Source: Cyathus striatus (taxonomy: Eukaryota > Basidiomycota > Agaricomycetes > Agaricales > Nidulariaceae). Taken from it: a stretch of 64,000 bases of DNA. Made by a program: the position numbers and the translations under genes. Shown one piece after another: positions 1 through 10,299 of this stretch. Numbering within the stretch: the first letter of the stretch is position 1; each line of letters opens with the position of its first letter. The stretch spans positions 3,534,001 through 3,598,000 of the forward strand of contig JAOVFP010000009.1 of the NCBI GenBank assembly GCA_025738555.1, written 5' to 3'. The notes under the pieces were generated by a model. It worked only from the letters and a program-made list of their open reading frames with translations. It ran no database searches and had not been told where the DNA came from.

Positions 1-58
1 TACTTACTGTAACTTTCATAGTTAAGTATAACAGCATTGATTGCGCTGAATGCCTATT

Positions 59-882
59 CACAACAGGCAAGGGTGACATATTCTATCACTATTCTGGAGA
101 GGAATATTTGAAATAGCTTGTACTTATTTTGTACTTATTTTGCTGTGTGATGTTTTAAATCTTATAGCAGTATTCTGTTGTCATATATAATCTAAAACAT
201 TTTAAATTTACAGTAACCAGTTTTCAATTGAAATACTGTATAAAATTTCAAGTATTCAGTGTATATATAATAGATATTTGAGGGACAACTACTTTGAATA
301 TTATGAGGAGAAGTATTCACAAAAATTCTTCTGTTTATTTAAAATATTCTGGACATATTTTAGTAATATCAAAGAGCAGAATATTTTACACTTCATAACC
401 TGTAATCCGCTAAATTTTGTCATAATATTATTCATTTTTAAAGAATAGTTAGTGAAAATTTTCAGTATATTTGGCTGAAGGATATATATAAGAAATTCGT
501 TAATTATTATCATAATATTATTCATTTTTAAAGAATAGTCTGTGAATATTTTCAATATATTTGGCTGATGAATATATATAAGAAATTTGTTTATTATTGA
601 CTGAATAAGTAAAATAATCTAAGAACATTTTGAGAATACTTTCCCTCAGAAAATTTAAAGTAGTGGTTTCTGAAAAAACTCTTATATATATATTGAATAC
701 TTAAAATTTTATACAGCATCTTAATAGGAAATTAGCTAGTGAAGATTTTGAATATCTTAGGTTATATATAACAAGAGAATACTGCTATAAGATTTAAAAT
801 ATTACACAGCCAAATAGATACAAACTATTTTAAATATTCCCCCCCAGAATAGTGGTAGAATATGCCACCCTTTCCTGTTGTG
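59..882. mobile_element. Foldback MITE with about 240-bp inverted arms
   Basis: The left arm (59 to about 310) and right arm (about 640 to 882) are reverse complements over most of their length, beginning CACAACAGG and ending CCTGTTGTG. ATT flanks both ends, which would fit a 3-bp target duplication of the PIF/Harbinger type. The centre is AT-rich and noncoding, and ORFs here are not gene-like. The superfamily assignment is inference from the short duplication only. Confidence 0.6.
421..600. repeat. 90-bp tandem duplication inside the foldback MITE
   Basis: Two adjacent 90-bp units (421-510 and 511-600) both start CATAATATTATTCATTTTTA and differ at only a few positions. They occupy the loop between the MITE arms, so the duplication probably happened within the element. 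Confidence 0.85.
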
Positions 883-894
883 ATTGTTTTAACT

Positions 895-1310
895 ATGTTC
901 TCGATGTGTTGCAGATGATCATATTGTTGAGACTTGTTGTCCCATTTTGGCCTTGTCAATGTTACCACATGTTATTAACTGGGGGACTGGATGTCCTGAA
1001 CAGTCCAGTCGTACAGAGGTTAAATGCTCTGGCTTTGGAAGTTGATATATACACAGTGTCTGTTTGTTCAGGTCCATTAACATTCATTTTTTATAGGAAT
1101 AATTACCGCAATGCGTCTAATGTAGGAAGTACAATGGTAAGTTGAAAGGCTACTAATTAGTTAACTGCTCCTACAAAGTTTGAAGTTGTATGTCATTATG
1201 ATAGCTGGAATACAATAGATGTCAGTCATATTGTAAATCGGATTTTTACTGTTTCAGTGCCGTAAATCTGTGTTCAAATGTGGCTGAATTAAATCATTCA
1301 TTGTGACTTT
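895..1310 (+). repeat. Dispersed SINE-like repeat, copy 1
   Basis: This stretch is alignable by eye with 45240-45650 in the same orientation. Shared landmarks are a GTTGCAGATGAT head, a TTTTGGCC block, a hairpin CAGAG-GTTAAATG-CTCTG around 1015-1035, and a tail containing AAGTTGAAAGGCT. The hairpin resembles a tRNA T arm or Pol III B box, suggesting a tRNA-derived SINE, but no clean A box was proven. Confidence 0.5.
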
Positions 1311-1386
1311 AATATTTTAATAATACCCTTACCTACGTGGCAACGCCCTTCCAGATGTGGTTATACATTATCATACTACCCAATTC

Positions 1387-3853
1387 CAGTACTTTACCCT
1401 CCCCCCCAATTTCCGGACGGACTCCAGACGGACAAGAAAATGTCCGGAATTTCCGGGTGGACTCCATATCAAAACCGGATTTTCCGGATGGAATCCACAT
1501 GGAATACAGATTTTCCAGATGGAGTCCGGATGGACAAGATAATTTCCGGACAAAGTCCACATTGAGTCCATGTTAAAAAATATTTTTTCCGGGTGGAATC
1601 CGGGTGGAATGAGAAAATTTCCAATTGATGGAAATGAAATATAACTTTGTTTTCCCATAGTCACATCAAGTGTGACACTGGGTGTTGAGTGTGACACTGG
1701 GTGTTGAGTGTGACACTAGGTGTTGAGTGTGACACTGTGTGTCAAGTGTAACACTAGGTGTCAAGTGTGACACTAGGTGTCAAGTGGTGTGATACTGTGT
1801 ATTGAGTGTGACACTGGGTGTTGAGTGTGACACTGTGTGTTGAGTGTGACACCTGTGACATAATGTGTTGAATGTGATACCATGTGTTGAGTGTGACACT
1901 ATGCATCGAGTGTGACACTGTGTGTTGAATGTGACAACTGTGACATCATGTGTTGAGTGTGACACTATGTGAAAAGTAGCTGTGATGACTGCAAAAATGT
2001 GAGACATATTATTATGATACTGCAACACTATGCAACATTGTGTTGCCGGTGTGTCACACTCAACACACAGTGTCACGAAATGTGACACCATGTAAAAGGA
2101 GTGTCATTATGTAAAAAGATACTGTGACACTATGTAAAATTGACAAGTGTGATACTAAGCAAACATTGTGATGCCTGTGCATCACACTTGACATGTGGTA
2201 TCACAGGTGTCACACTTAACACATGGTGTCACACTCAACACATGGTATCACACTCAACACACAGTGTCACACTCAACACACGGTGTCACACTTAACACAT
2301 GGTGTCACACTCAACACATGGTATCACACTCAACACACGGTGTCACACTCAACACACAGTGTCACGCTTAACACACGGTGTCACGCTTAACACATAGTGT
2401 CACACTCAACACATGGTGTCACACTCAACACACAGTGTCACGCTTAACACACGGTGTCACGCTTAACACATGGTATCACACTCAACACACGGTGTCACAC
2501 TCAACACACGGTGTCACACTCAACACACGGTGTCACGCTTAACACACGGTGTCACGCTTAACACATGGTGTCACACTCAACACACGGTGTCACACTCAAC
2601 ACACAGTGTCACGCTTAACACACGGTGTCACGCTTAACACACAGTGTCACGCTTAACACACGGTGTCACGCTTAACACACAGTGTCACGCTTAACACACG
2701 GTGTCACGCTTAACACATGGTGTCACGCTTAACACACGGTGTCACGCTTAACACATGGTGTCACGCTTAACACATGGTGTCACGCTTAACACACGGTGTC
2801 ACGCTTAACACATGGTGTCACGCTTAACACATGGTGTCACGCTTAACACATGGTGTCACGCTTAACACACAGTGTCACGCTTAACACACAGTGTCACGCT
2901 TAACACATGGTGTCATGCTTAACACACGGTGTCACGCTTAACACATGGTGTCACGCTTAACACATGGTGTCACGCTTAACACATGGTGTCACATTTAACA
3001 CACAGTGTCACACTTAACACACAGTGTCACACTTAACACACGGTGTCACACTTAACACACGGTGTCACACTTAACACATGGTATTACACTTAACACACGG
3101 TGTTACACTTAACACACAGTGTCACACTTAACACATGGTGTTACACTTAACACACGGTGTCACACTCAACACATGGTGTCACACTCAACACATGGTGTCA
3201 CACTCAACACACAGTGTCACACTCAATACATGGTATCACAGGTGTCACACTTAACACATGGTGTCACACTCAATACACAGTGTCACACTTGACACATGGT
3301 GTCACTCAATGCATCATGTCACACTCAACACACATATCACATTCAATGCATAGTGTCACACTCCACACACCATGTCACACTTGATATAGCCATAATAGAA
3401 GTTGTGGACTGTACAGCATGTGCACACACACTATGGTGTGAATGAATGTTATGTAATCATCACAACAATATTGGTTCAAACAATGCAACTATGCCATGCT
3501 CTACTATTTTATTTATAATACAAGTAAAGTAAGTAATAAACCACCAGTTAATACAAGCTACCCAGAATCCATATGGATTCCAGGGGGAATCCGGTATAGC
3601 AAATTCCTTCGGAATTCTGGCTGAAAGGCGGAATTTGGCCAATAATCCGGATTCCATGTGGAATCCATCCAGAAAACACCCGGACTGGAAAACTAAAATT
3701 TGGCAGGTATCTCTGCCAAAACAAGTCCATCCGGAGTCCGGATGGAATCCGTGGAATGGCCGGAAATTCCGTGGAAATTCCGTGGACTTTCCGGAGAGTC
3801 CGCGGATTCCGTCCGGAGTCCGGACGGAATTTAGGGGGGAGGGTAAAGACCTC
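1387..3853. mobile_element. Element A: CAGTA-type DNA transposon with satellite core
   Basis: The left terminus reads CAGTACTTTACCCTCCCCCC and the right terminus ends GGGAGGGTAAAGACCTC. A perfect 8-bp duplication, CCCAATTC, flanks both ends (1379-1386 and 3854-3861). Inside each end is an array of TCCGGA/GGAATCC words (about 1412-1620 and 3560-3835) in inverted orientation. The interior is a GTGTCAC satellite. There is no transposase, so it is non-autonomous. Its termini match those of elements B, C, D and E, and D carries a KDZ-type gene that may have supplied transposase (inference). Confidence 0.8.
1664..3390. repeat. 19-bp GTGTCAC satellite, inverted halves
   Basis: About 60-90 units of roughly 19 bp, such as GTGTCACGCTTAACACACG. 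Up to about 2060 they run in the complementary orientation (AGTGTGACAC...); after that they run forward, making one large inverted repeat. Unit variation is concentrated at CACG/CACA and at ACACG/ACATG/ACACA, which are the expected products of CpG deamination. ORFs across it encode only the repeat in translation and are not genes. Confidence 0.9.
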
Positions 3854-3861
3854 CCCAATTC

Positions 3862-4052
3862 TGAATTTTGAGCACTATTGGGGAACTTTGTTGTGTGCTT
3901 CAATGTATAGGTTGTATTTGTCGCTGAGAAGTTCAGATTACTTATGCTTGTCACACAGGTTCTTTGTGTTTGATTCAAACTAAGGGTTTAATCTTGTCTG
4001 ATGATGTTGGAGTCAATATTTGAAGTAAGCCTGAGATCAACCTGAACAATCT
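3862..4052 (+). repeat. Dispersed repeat, split by the hAT insertion
   Basis: This flank and its continuation at 7966-8035 resemble 46430-46680 in the same order. Shared words include AATCTTGTCT, ATGATG-TGG-GT-AATATTTGAAG and TACTTGATTCTCATT. Element A (left) and the hAT element (right) border it, so it is probably an older repeat into which both landed. No coding capacity is visible. Confidence 0.45.
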
Positions 4053-4060
4053 ATATGTAT

Positions 4061-7000
4061 TAAGGCTCCAACTATATAGTATATGTATACTCAGTGGAGT
4101 GTAAATATATGGTAATAGTTTATATACCCTATTTATCTGTATATACATAGTATATAGTATTATTAAATAATAAAGTCACATGTCATCACATGCCACCTTA
4201 ACACCGCTAACACCATGTTTTTTCTGTGTGACTGCAGGTGGACTGATGTCAAGGAGACCTGCTCTAATCCACACCTTACTCAGAAGAGCTTTTCGCACTG
4301 TCTCAGCTTTCAATGAACTTCAAAGATCAGAACATATGTGCTGAGATTTGGAGAAAACACACACAACAGAGACACTGGTTGCAGGTATAGCAAGGAAGTC
4401 TCACGCCATTCTTGCAATGGTAGGGAACGAGTTGCAGTATTTCTTGGAATTGATTAGCTTTATCATTGACAGTTGGGCTCATACACACCTTCCACCATGC
4501 TAGAGGATCATTCAAATTGTCCGTTATACCTCCCTCAAACCGAAGATAGCACTCAACTTCATCTTTCCAGCTTTCTTTCATGGCTGTTGGCATTCAGACT
4601 CAGTACAGTTGTCAACTTCACATACATCTGCCAACCAGCTGCTGCCTGACTTCATAGTTTGGCTTCTGGTTCTTTTGGGGGCTTCCTGCTGATACTGAGG
4701 TGAGTTTTAATAGTATGTTTGTGCAACATGGGAGAATAATGCCATTGCTTTTGCAACAGCATCATCCTGTGCTCTCTTATAGGATGACTTGCTAAGTGTT
4801 CCTTTTTTTACAGTCTTCTTAAACCAGCTGGCTCTCATGTTTGGATGGAGAACTTGGAATCAAGGTAAGTGTGTATTAAAGAATTGAGTCCTTTGCTGGC
4901 TGACTTACTCATTCTGATTACATAGTATTGATTCTCATCAGCAAGTGATTTGTACTTCTCAAGTTTCTCGTGAGCAATGGAAACAGCAACTTGGAACTGA
5001 AATGGTAGTGTCGAACTCTTTTCAGCCTTCGAGAGATGCCTATCCATCAGTTCATAAAGGGGAAGGATGAAGGGGATTGTCGGGTATTTGGAAGCAGACA
5101 TTTGCTCAGTCACTTTTGTGAATGGCTAAAAGTAGCATGGGTCTTGGAATATTCATAACCGCAGGTGAGCATCACATACCTCTAGTACATTAGCTACAAG
5201 CTCAAGGTGCTCCCAGGATTCGGGTGGCAACATAAGCCCATGCAATGCTGGCACATCAAAGGTCCACTTATCAATAGCCTTCAAATCAAGATTTAGCTGG
5301 TTGGTGTTGTCCCGAAGCAGCTGTAGCACACCTCTTGTAACAATAACCCTCGTTGGATCATCGCATGTGTGTAATTCCATCATGTACGTACGTCTTGTAC
5401 AACCATTAACTTCTGTTTTCTCGGCTCATTGGGATACAGTGCCTTTGAGATTTTGAAGATTAATGACTGCCATTGAGGTGAGGAGATAATCTTCATGGTA
5501 ATGAACTGCAACTGGAAATAATGTAAGTTCCTTTTCTTGCAGTAGTTTTATGGTATAGCTTATGCATTTTATAGCACTACTGCCAACAGTATGCTGCTCA
5601 TCGTCTTCAAGAGCGATTTCTTCATCAATTTCCATGGTAGCCTCATCAAATGTTTCGTTGTCAAGCTCTTGCTGGTCCACATCTTCATCCATGCTATAGT
5701 GTATTGGTTGGTCTTTCATAGATGAAAAGTCATCAATTATTTCAGGATCGTTGGCTTCTTCTATGCGGTTTAAAAAGGACTGGACTACAAGATTAACTAT
5801 GTGAGCTATACAACAGATGTGAGAGTCGGTGCTGGGTGGAATTCCATAGTGTATTTGTAGTTGTCGGGCTGCAGTCCTAATGAGTACATCATTCACAGAT
5901 GCATTGTCAGTAGTGAGACTGATAAAGTAGAGATGATAAAATGCTTAGATATGGTATCACACTGAAGAATATCAAGCTTATCTTGTCTAATCCACCGCGG
6001 CTTCATGCACTTGCTATGAATGCTTTACCAGCACACACCCCTTCATGGTCTTTATCCTCAAGAACCTTGAAGTCCACCATATGTTGAATGAGTTCCCAAT
6101 CACTGTTAATAAAGGTTCCGATGGTGCATGCAAATGTGTATACCATCTGCTTCATTGTCCAGGTGTTGGTTGCATATGCAATCTTAGACTGTACATTCTA
6201 TATTTGGATCAATGAATTAAAATCAAAAGACTCCCATGAAGTAATCGCATGTACTGTAAATTCACAAACAACCTTCCCATGTAGCTCAGTAAAGATATGA
6301 GCCAGCTGATTTCTCACTGTTTGATCAGATGGTAGCGTGTATTGGATTTTGAGGTATTTGAACAAGATATGAAGTGATGGTGCTTCACCTGTCATCCATG
6401 GAAGACTTTCATCCAATATCCATGCAGAGAACAGGCGCAAAAATCCCCTTGCAGATGGAATGATAGTAGGGTTAAGCTCTCCTTCAGGAAGGAAAGCTGC
6501 CATTATATCAGTGCTTGCCTTGTAGTTGAACTTGGCAACATTTTGATTCTTCTTGCAGGCATTCTCATCATCAATGGCCCGCTTCTTTTGACATTCAGCA
6601 GCATGACTTGAGAGGTTATTTAGCTTGGGAAGGGTTTCCTCATCATCAAATACCATTCCCTTTTTGTCGACAACTCTTGTAACACTTTGGTTGCTTTCAG
6701 TAAGGGTCAGTAAGGTATACATTCACTGATTTAAAGTGTTTTCTTACCAGTGGCAATAGCGACACAGCATCAAAAATTGAATATGATCATACATTAGCTT
6801 CTCAAGTTCCACTACCAGACACTTAACTTTTATGGAAGCAATATTAAATGGTATCTTTTAAGAATCCACTGCAGAGCATATATAATTACAGACGAGATCC
6901 ATTCCAAAAGGACCATGCTTTATATATAGCAACCTCCCATCACTGTGATGAACATCTTCTCCAAAAAGTGTGTCCATTTGATGATTGAAAGCTCTCCAGT

Positions 7001-7957
7001 GCAACTCATCCTCACTGGATAGAGATGGAACTGGTATCATTTTGAAGACACAGTCAATGATACCATCCTTGTCGGCATATGGAATTGTATCTGGAAGTAG
7101 AGGTATAAGGCTCGATAGTTTCTTGACATACTCCTGTATGATGTGTGATGAAGAGGGAGACATGTTGACAGTATGAAGAGGTGTAGAGTTGGCTGGGTGT
7201 ATCAGACGTCTATCCAATGTGGGTGTTCTAAGGTGAGAGGGAGTGAGTAAGAACAATGAAACAAGAGTTTTGGAACATTACAAGAGAGAGAGAACTTTGA
7301 TACAAAGTTCCAGCATGAAAACAAGGGGCAAGAGAGTATAAATCAATAAAATTGACAGTGAGAGCATAGAGACGGAGGTTTAAGCTTAGAGTACAAGTTC
7401 GAGGTGGTAATAACTTGATTAGATTCCTTGTGGTATAACTACTGAGGTTTAAATACTGATAAAACAAATATATCTAAAGGAAGTAAGAGTAATTAATTCA
7501 GAAGAAAGAATGGAAAATATTAAAAGAACATAGACTGAAATGCTACAGAGGAATGGAAAAACTCAAGTTAGAAATATTGAGTTGAGGAGTTTGCGAGGAA
7601 ACAAGTTTTCTTGTCAAACTCAGGGTGTTGTGTCAGTTGCCAATGTCAGAGCTATTTTGATAGCTCGACGTGCTGCAGGAGTTGGGTACAGTGTCGGGAT
7701 GATGCATGAATATGTATGTTTTGGGGAAGGTGAGGGACAGGGCAGGCAGGGAAGTGAGGATAGGTCAAGACGAGCAGAATGCATATGGACACATCATTCC
7801 TGTGTGATGTGTGATTATGTAATCCTGATTTGAAATCTATATACAGGATTTATATAATGTATATTTACTATCTGTGATAACATCACCAAGATATACATAT
7901 ACATATATGGTTGGAACTGTATATATATAGTTTGTATATTATATCGTTGGAGCCTTA
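4061..7957 (-). mobile_element. Complete hAT DNA transposon
   Basis: The element starts TAAGGCTCCAAC and ends GTTGGAGCCTTA, a perfect 12-bp terminal inverted repeat. It is flanked by the 8-bp duplication ATATGTAT at 4053-4060 and 7958-7965. The 8-bp duplication and the transposase relic inside agree on the hAT superfamily. Length is 3897 bp, normal for an autonomous hAT. The interior transposase is decayed, so the copy is probably dead. Confidence 0.88.
4258..7162 (-). pseudogene. hAT transposase, BED/hAT-C type, decayed
   Basis: Reading from 7162 downward, the pieces include a zinc-finger-like region (SSHAAECQKKR, near 6620), the core block SKIAYATNTWTMKQMVYTFA (near 6150), TDNASVNDVLIRTAARQLQ (near 5890), and DSHICCIAHIVNLVVQSFL (near 5800). 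The C-terminal dimerisation region carries DPLAWWK (about 4500) and FPTIARMA-stop-DFLAIPATS (about 4400). These are standard hAT landmarks in the right order. The break in the last motif is TGA where family members usually have Arg, fitting CGA to TGA decay. Another stop follows the GKAFIASA block near 6020. Some gaps may be introns. The reading cannot produce an intact protein as it stands, and it lies wholly inside the hAT termini. Confidence 0.8.
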
Positions 7958-8069
7958 ATATGTATACAGATGGGGATATCACAATTTGCATGGTTCTACT
8001 TTTACTCAAGTATGTACTTTATTACTTGATTCTCATTCCCACTACCTTTTAAGGTAAGTGGGTTTTAGG

Positions 8070-9337
8070 CAGTAACTTACACTCCCCCAAGAGGTCTGTA
8101 TGGATCTGTATGGAATCCGCACAGAATCTGAAAATTTCGTACAGACCTGTACAGACCTGTATAGATACCATACAGAATTTATATAGTAGCTATTATTATT
8201 ATTAGAGGTGATTATTCTATATGGATTCCATACATATTCTGCATGGATTCTGTGTGGATTTATGCATTGCTGCCTTGTCACACATGTCAAGTGTAACCCT
8301 AGGTGAAAAGTGTCACACTATACAAAATCCATGATACACTCAATATATAGTATCATTCTCAATGCATAGTATCACACTTAATGCATAGTGTTATGCTTAA
8401 TGTTTAGTGTGACACTCAACACTTAGTGTCACACTTAATGCAGAGTGCACTCATCACTTAGTGTTATGCTTAATGCATAGTGTCACACTCAATACTTAGT
8501 GTCATGCTTAATGTATAGTGTTATGTTTAATGTAGTGTCACACTCAATGCTTAGTGTCACACTTAATGCATAGTGTCATGTTTAATGTATAGTGTGACAC
8601 TCAACACTTGGTGTGACACTCAATGCTTAGTGTCACACTCAACACTTAGTGTCACGCTTATAGTGTCACATTTAATGCATAGTGTCACACTCAATGCTTA
8701 GTGTCACACTCAACACTTAGTGTCACACTCAACACTTAGTGTCACACTCAACACTTAGTGTCACGCTTATAGTGTCACATTTAATGTATAGTGTCACACT
8801 CAACGCTTAGTATCACGCTTAGTCACACTCAACACCTAGTGTCACGCTTATAGTGTCACATTTAATGTATAGTGTCACACTCAACACCTAGTATCACACT
8901 CAACACCTAGTGTCACGCTTATAGTGTCACATTTAATGTATAGTGTCACACTCAATACCTAGTATCACACTCAACACCTAGTGTCACACTTATAGTGTCA
9001 CATTTAATGTATAGTGTCACACTCAACATCTAGTATTACACTCAACACCTAGTGTCATGCTTAATGCAGAGTGTCACATGCAAGGAAATAAGTATGATAA
9101 AATTCTGTACAGATTCTGTACAGAATCTGTACAGAATTTTCAGGTCTGTAATGCGGAATTCTGAGGAATTCTGCATAATCCGTACGGAATTTTCGGAATC
9201 TGTGCGGAATCTGTACAGACCCAAAAAAACCTCTGCCAAAATGAAAAAAATCTGTGCAGATTCCACACGGATTCCAAAAATTCTGTACAGATTCCGCACA
9301 GATCCGTACAGAACACATGGCTAAGTGTAAAGAGCTC
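8070..9337. mobile_element. Element B: CAGTA-type transposon with satellite core
   Basis: The left tip is CAGTAACTTACACTCCCCC and the right tip ends AAGTGTAAAGAGCTC, matching elements A, C, D and E. Subterminal arrays are built from TCTGTACAGAATCTG-like words (8090-8250 and about 9095-9315). The middle is a GTGTCACACTCAACACTTAG satellite (about 8280-9080). No convincing 8-bp duplication was found (GTTTTAGG versus TATTTGGT), so one boundary may be altered or the flanks may have decayed. Overlapping ORFs in the k-mer array are shadows. Confidence 0.65.
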
Positions 9338-10299
9338 TATTTGGTCAAGCTGCACTATATCTCTAAGTCCATGTCAGAGAAAAATAACACATGATTCCAA
9401 ATGCACTGTTTGCACAGTGCATCATAGAACCAAGGTAGGAAAATATAAGTGAGTAGATAGAATGTTAGAGTAAGTAGAAATAGACAATTAAATATAAATG
9501 ATAAATGAAATGAAGTAATTCAAATTATAAGTATAGTACTGAGTTATACCAGTGTACCACTTACTCCCTCCACACTGCAGAAATATTTTAGGAATATAGA
9601 TATGATTAGAATACAGTAACCTACTTGTAATTGTTCAGTACTTGAAAGAGGGCCAATATGGTGATTCCAAGTGTGGGATGCTATGAATTCTTTCACATCC
9701 TGAATAGTTGAAGCCCTGCAAAGAAATAACATCAGAGAAATCAAGTGGCAAGAAAAGATTTGTATGACAGATTGAATACTCAGATCCTCATAATGAATAA
9801 TAGCAAATAGTTAATGAACATGTAGGGGCAGGAGTACTGATGAAGAAAGATACAGGAGTAGAAAAGAGGAACAAATGATAGTGAATAGATGATGAAGGGG
9901 TGGGGTACTGATGGAAAGAAAGGGAATTTATTAAATAGTCACTGGAGCAATACAAATTTTTTAAATAGAAATAGTTATTGGTGTGTCACACAGACAAGAT
10001 AATTCAAATGTGTAATACAAATTAACTGTTGAAGAATTATGGGGCATGTCACACTGGTCACAGCCTCACAGGGCAAAAGGTTTTAGGGTGTCAGCCAATC
10101 AAATCTCCTGAAAGTGAGATCCCGACCTTGATTTCTGAAATTTCTTTAAAGGGAAATCCAAACCACCCTATAACCCAACTACCTTAAAAGGTAGTGGGAA
10201 TATCAGAAATTTGCAAATTTTACCAGGGAACTAAACCTTATCAAGTTCCCAGTGTCCCAAAATAATAAATCAACTATCAACTATATGGAACTGAACAAC
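9338..10299. other. Intergenic, no gene recognised
   Basis: AT-rich sequence without a supported gene. A near-palindrome around ACTACCTT-AAAAGGTAGT (10178-10195) resembles TACCTTTTAAGGTA at 8043-8056, and a GGTGTCAGCCAAT word at about 10087 resembles the tips of element F. No 5' LTR for the downstream Gypsy relic could be seen. Confidence 0.4.

Noticed and set aside
3157..3384. ORFs rich in THGVTLNTWCHTQ, and similar ones at 1780-2091 and 15662-16032
   Set aside because: They are translations of the satellite in frames that happen to lack stops.
2160..3390. CRISPR-like array
   Set aside because: Units are contiguous about 19-bp satellites with no unique spacers, in a eukaryotic transposon.
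8043..8056. TACCTTTTAAGGTA palindrome paired with 10178-10195 as ends of a larger element
   Set aside because: The motif is self-complementary, so an inverted match is expected; flanks agree for only about 15 more bases and no duplication was seen.
8062..8069. 8-bp duplication for element B
   Set aside because: GTTTTAGG on the left versus TATTTGGT on the right agree at only four positions.
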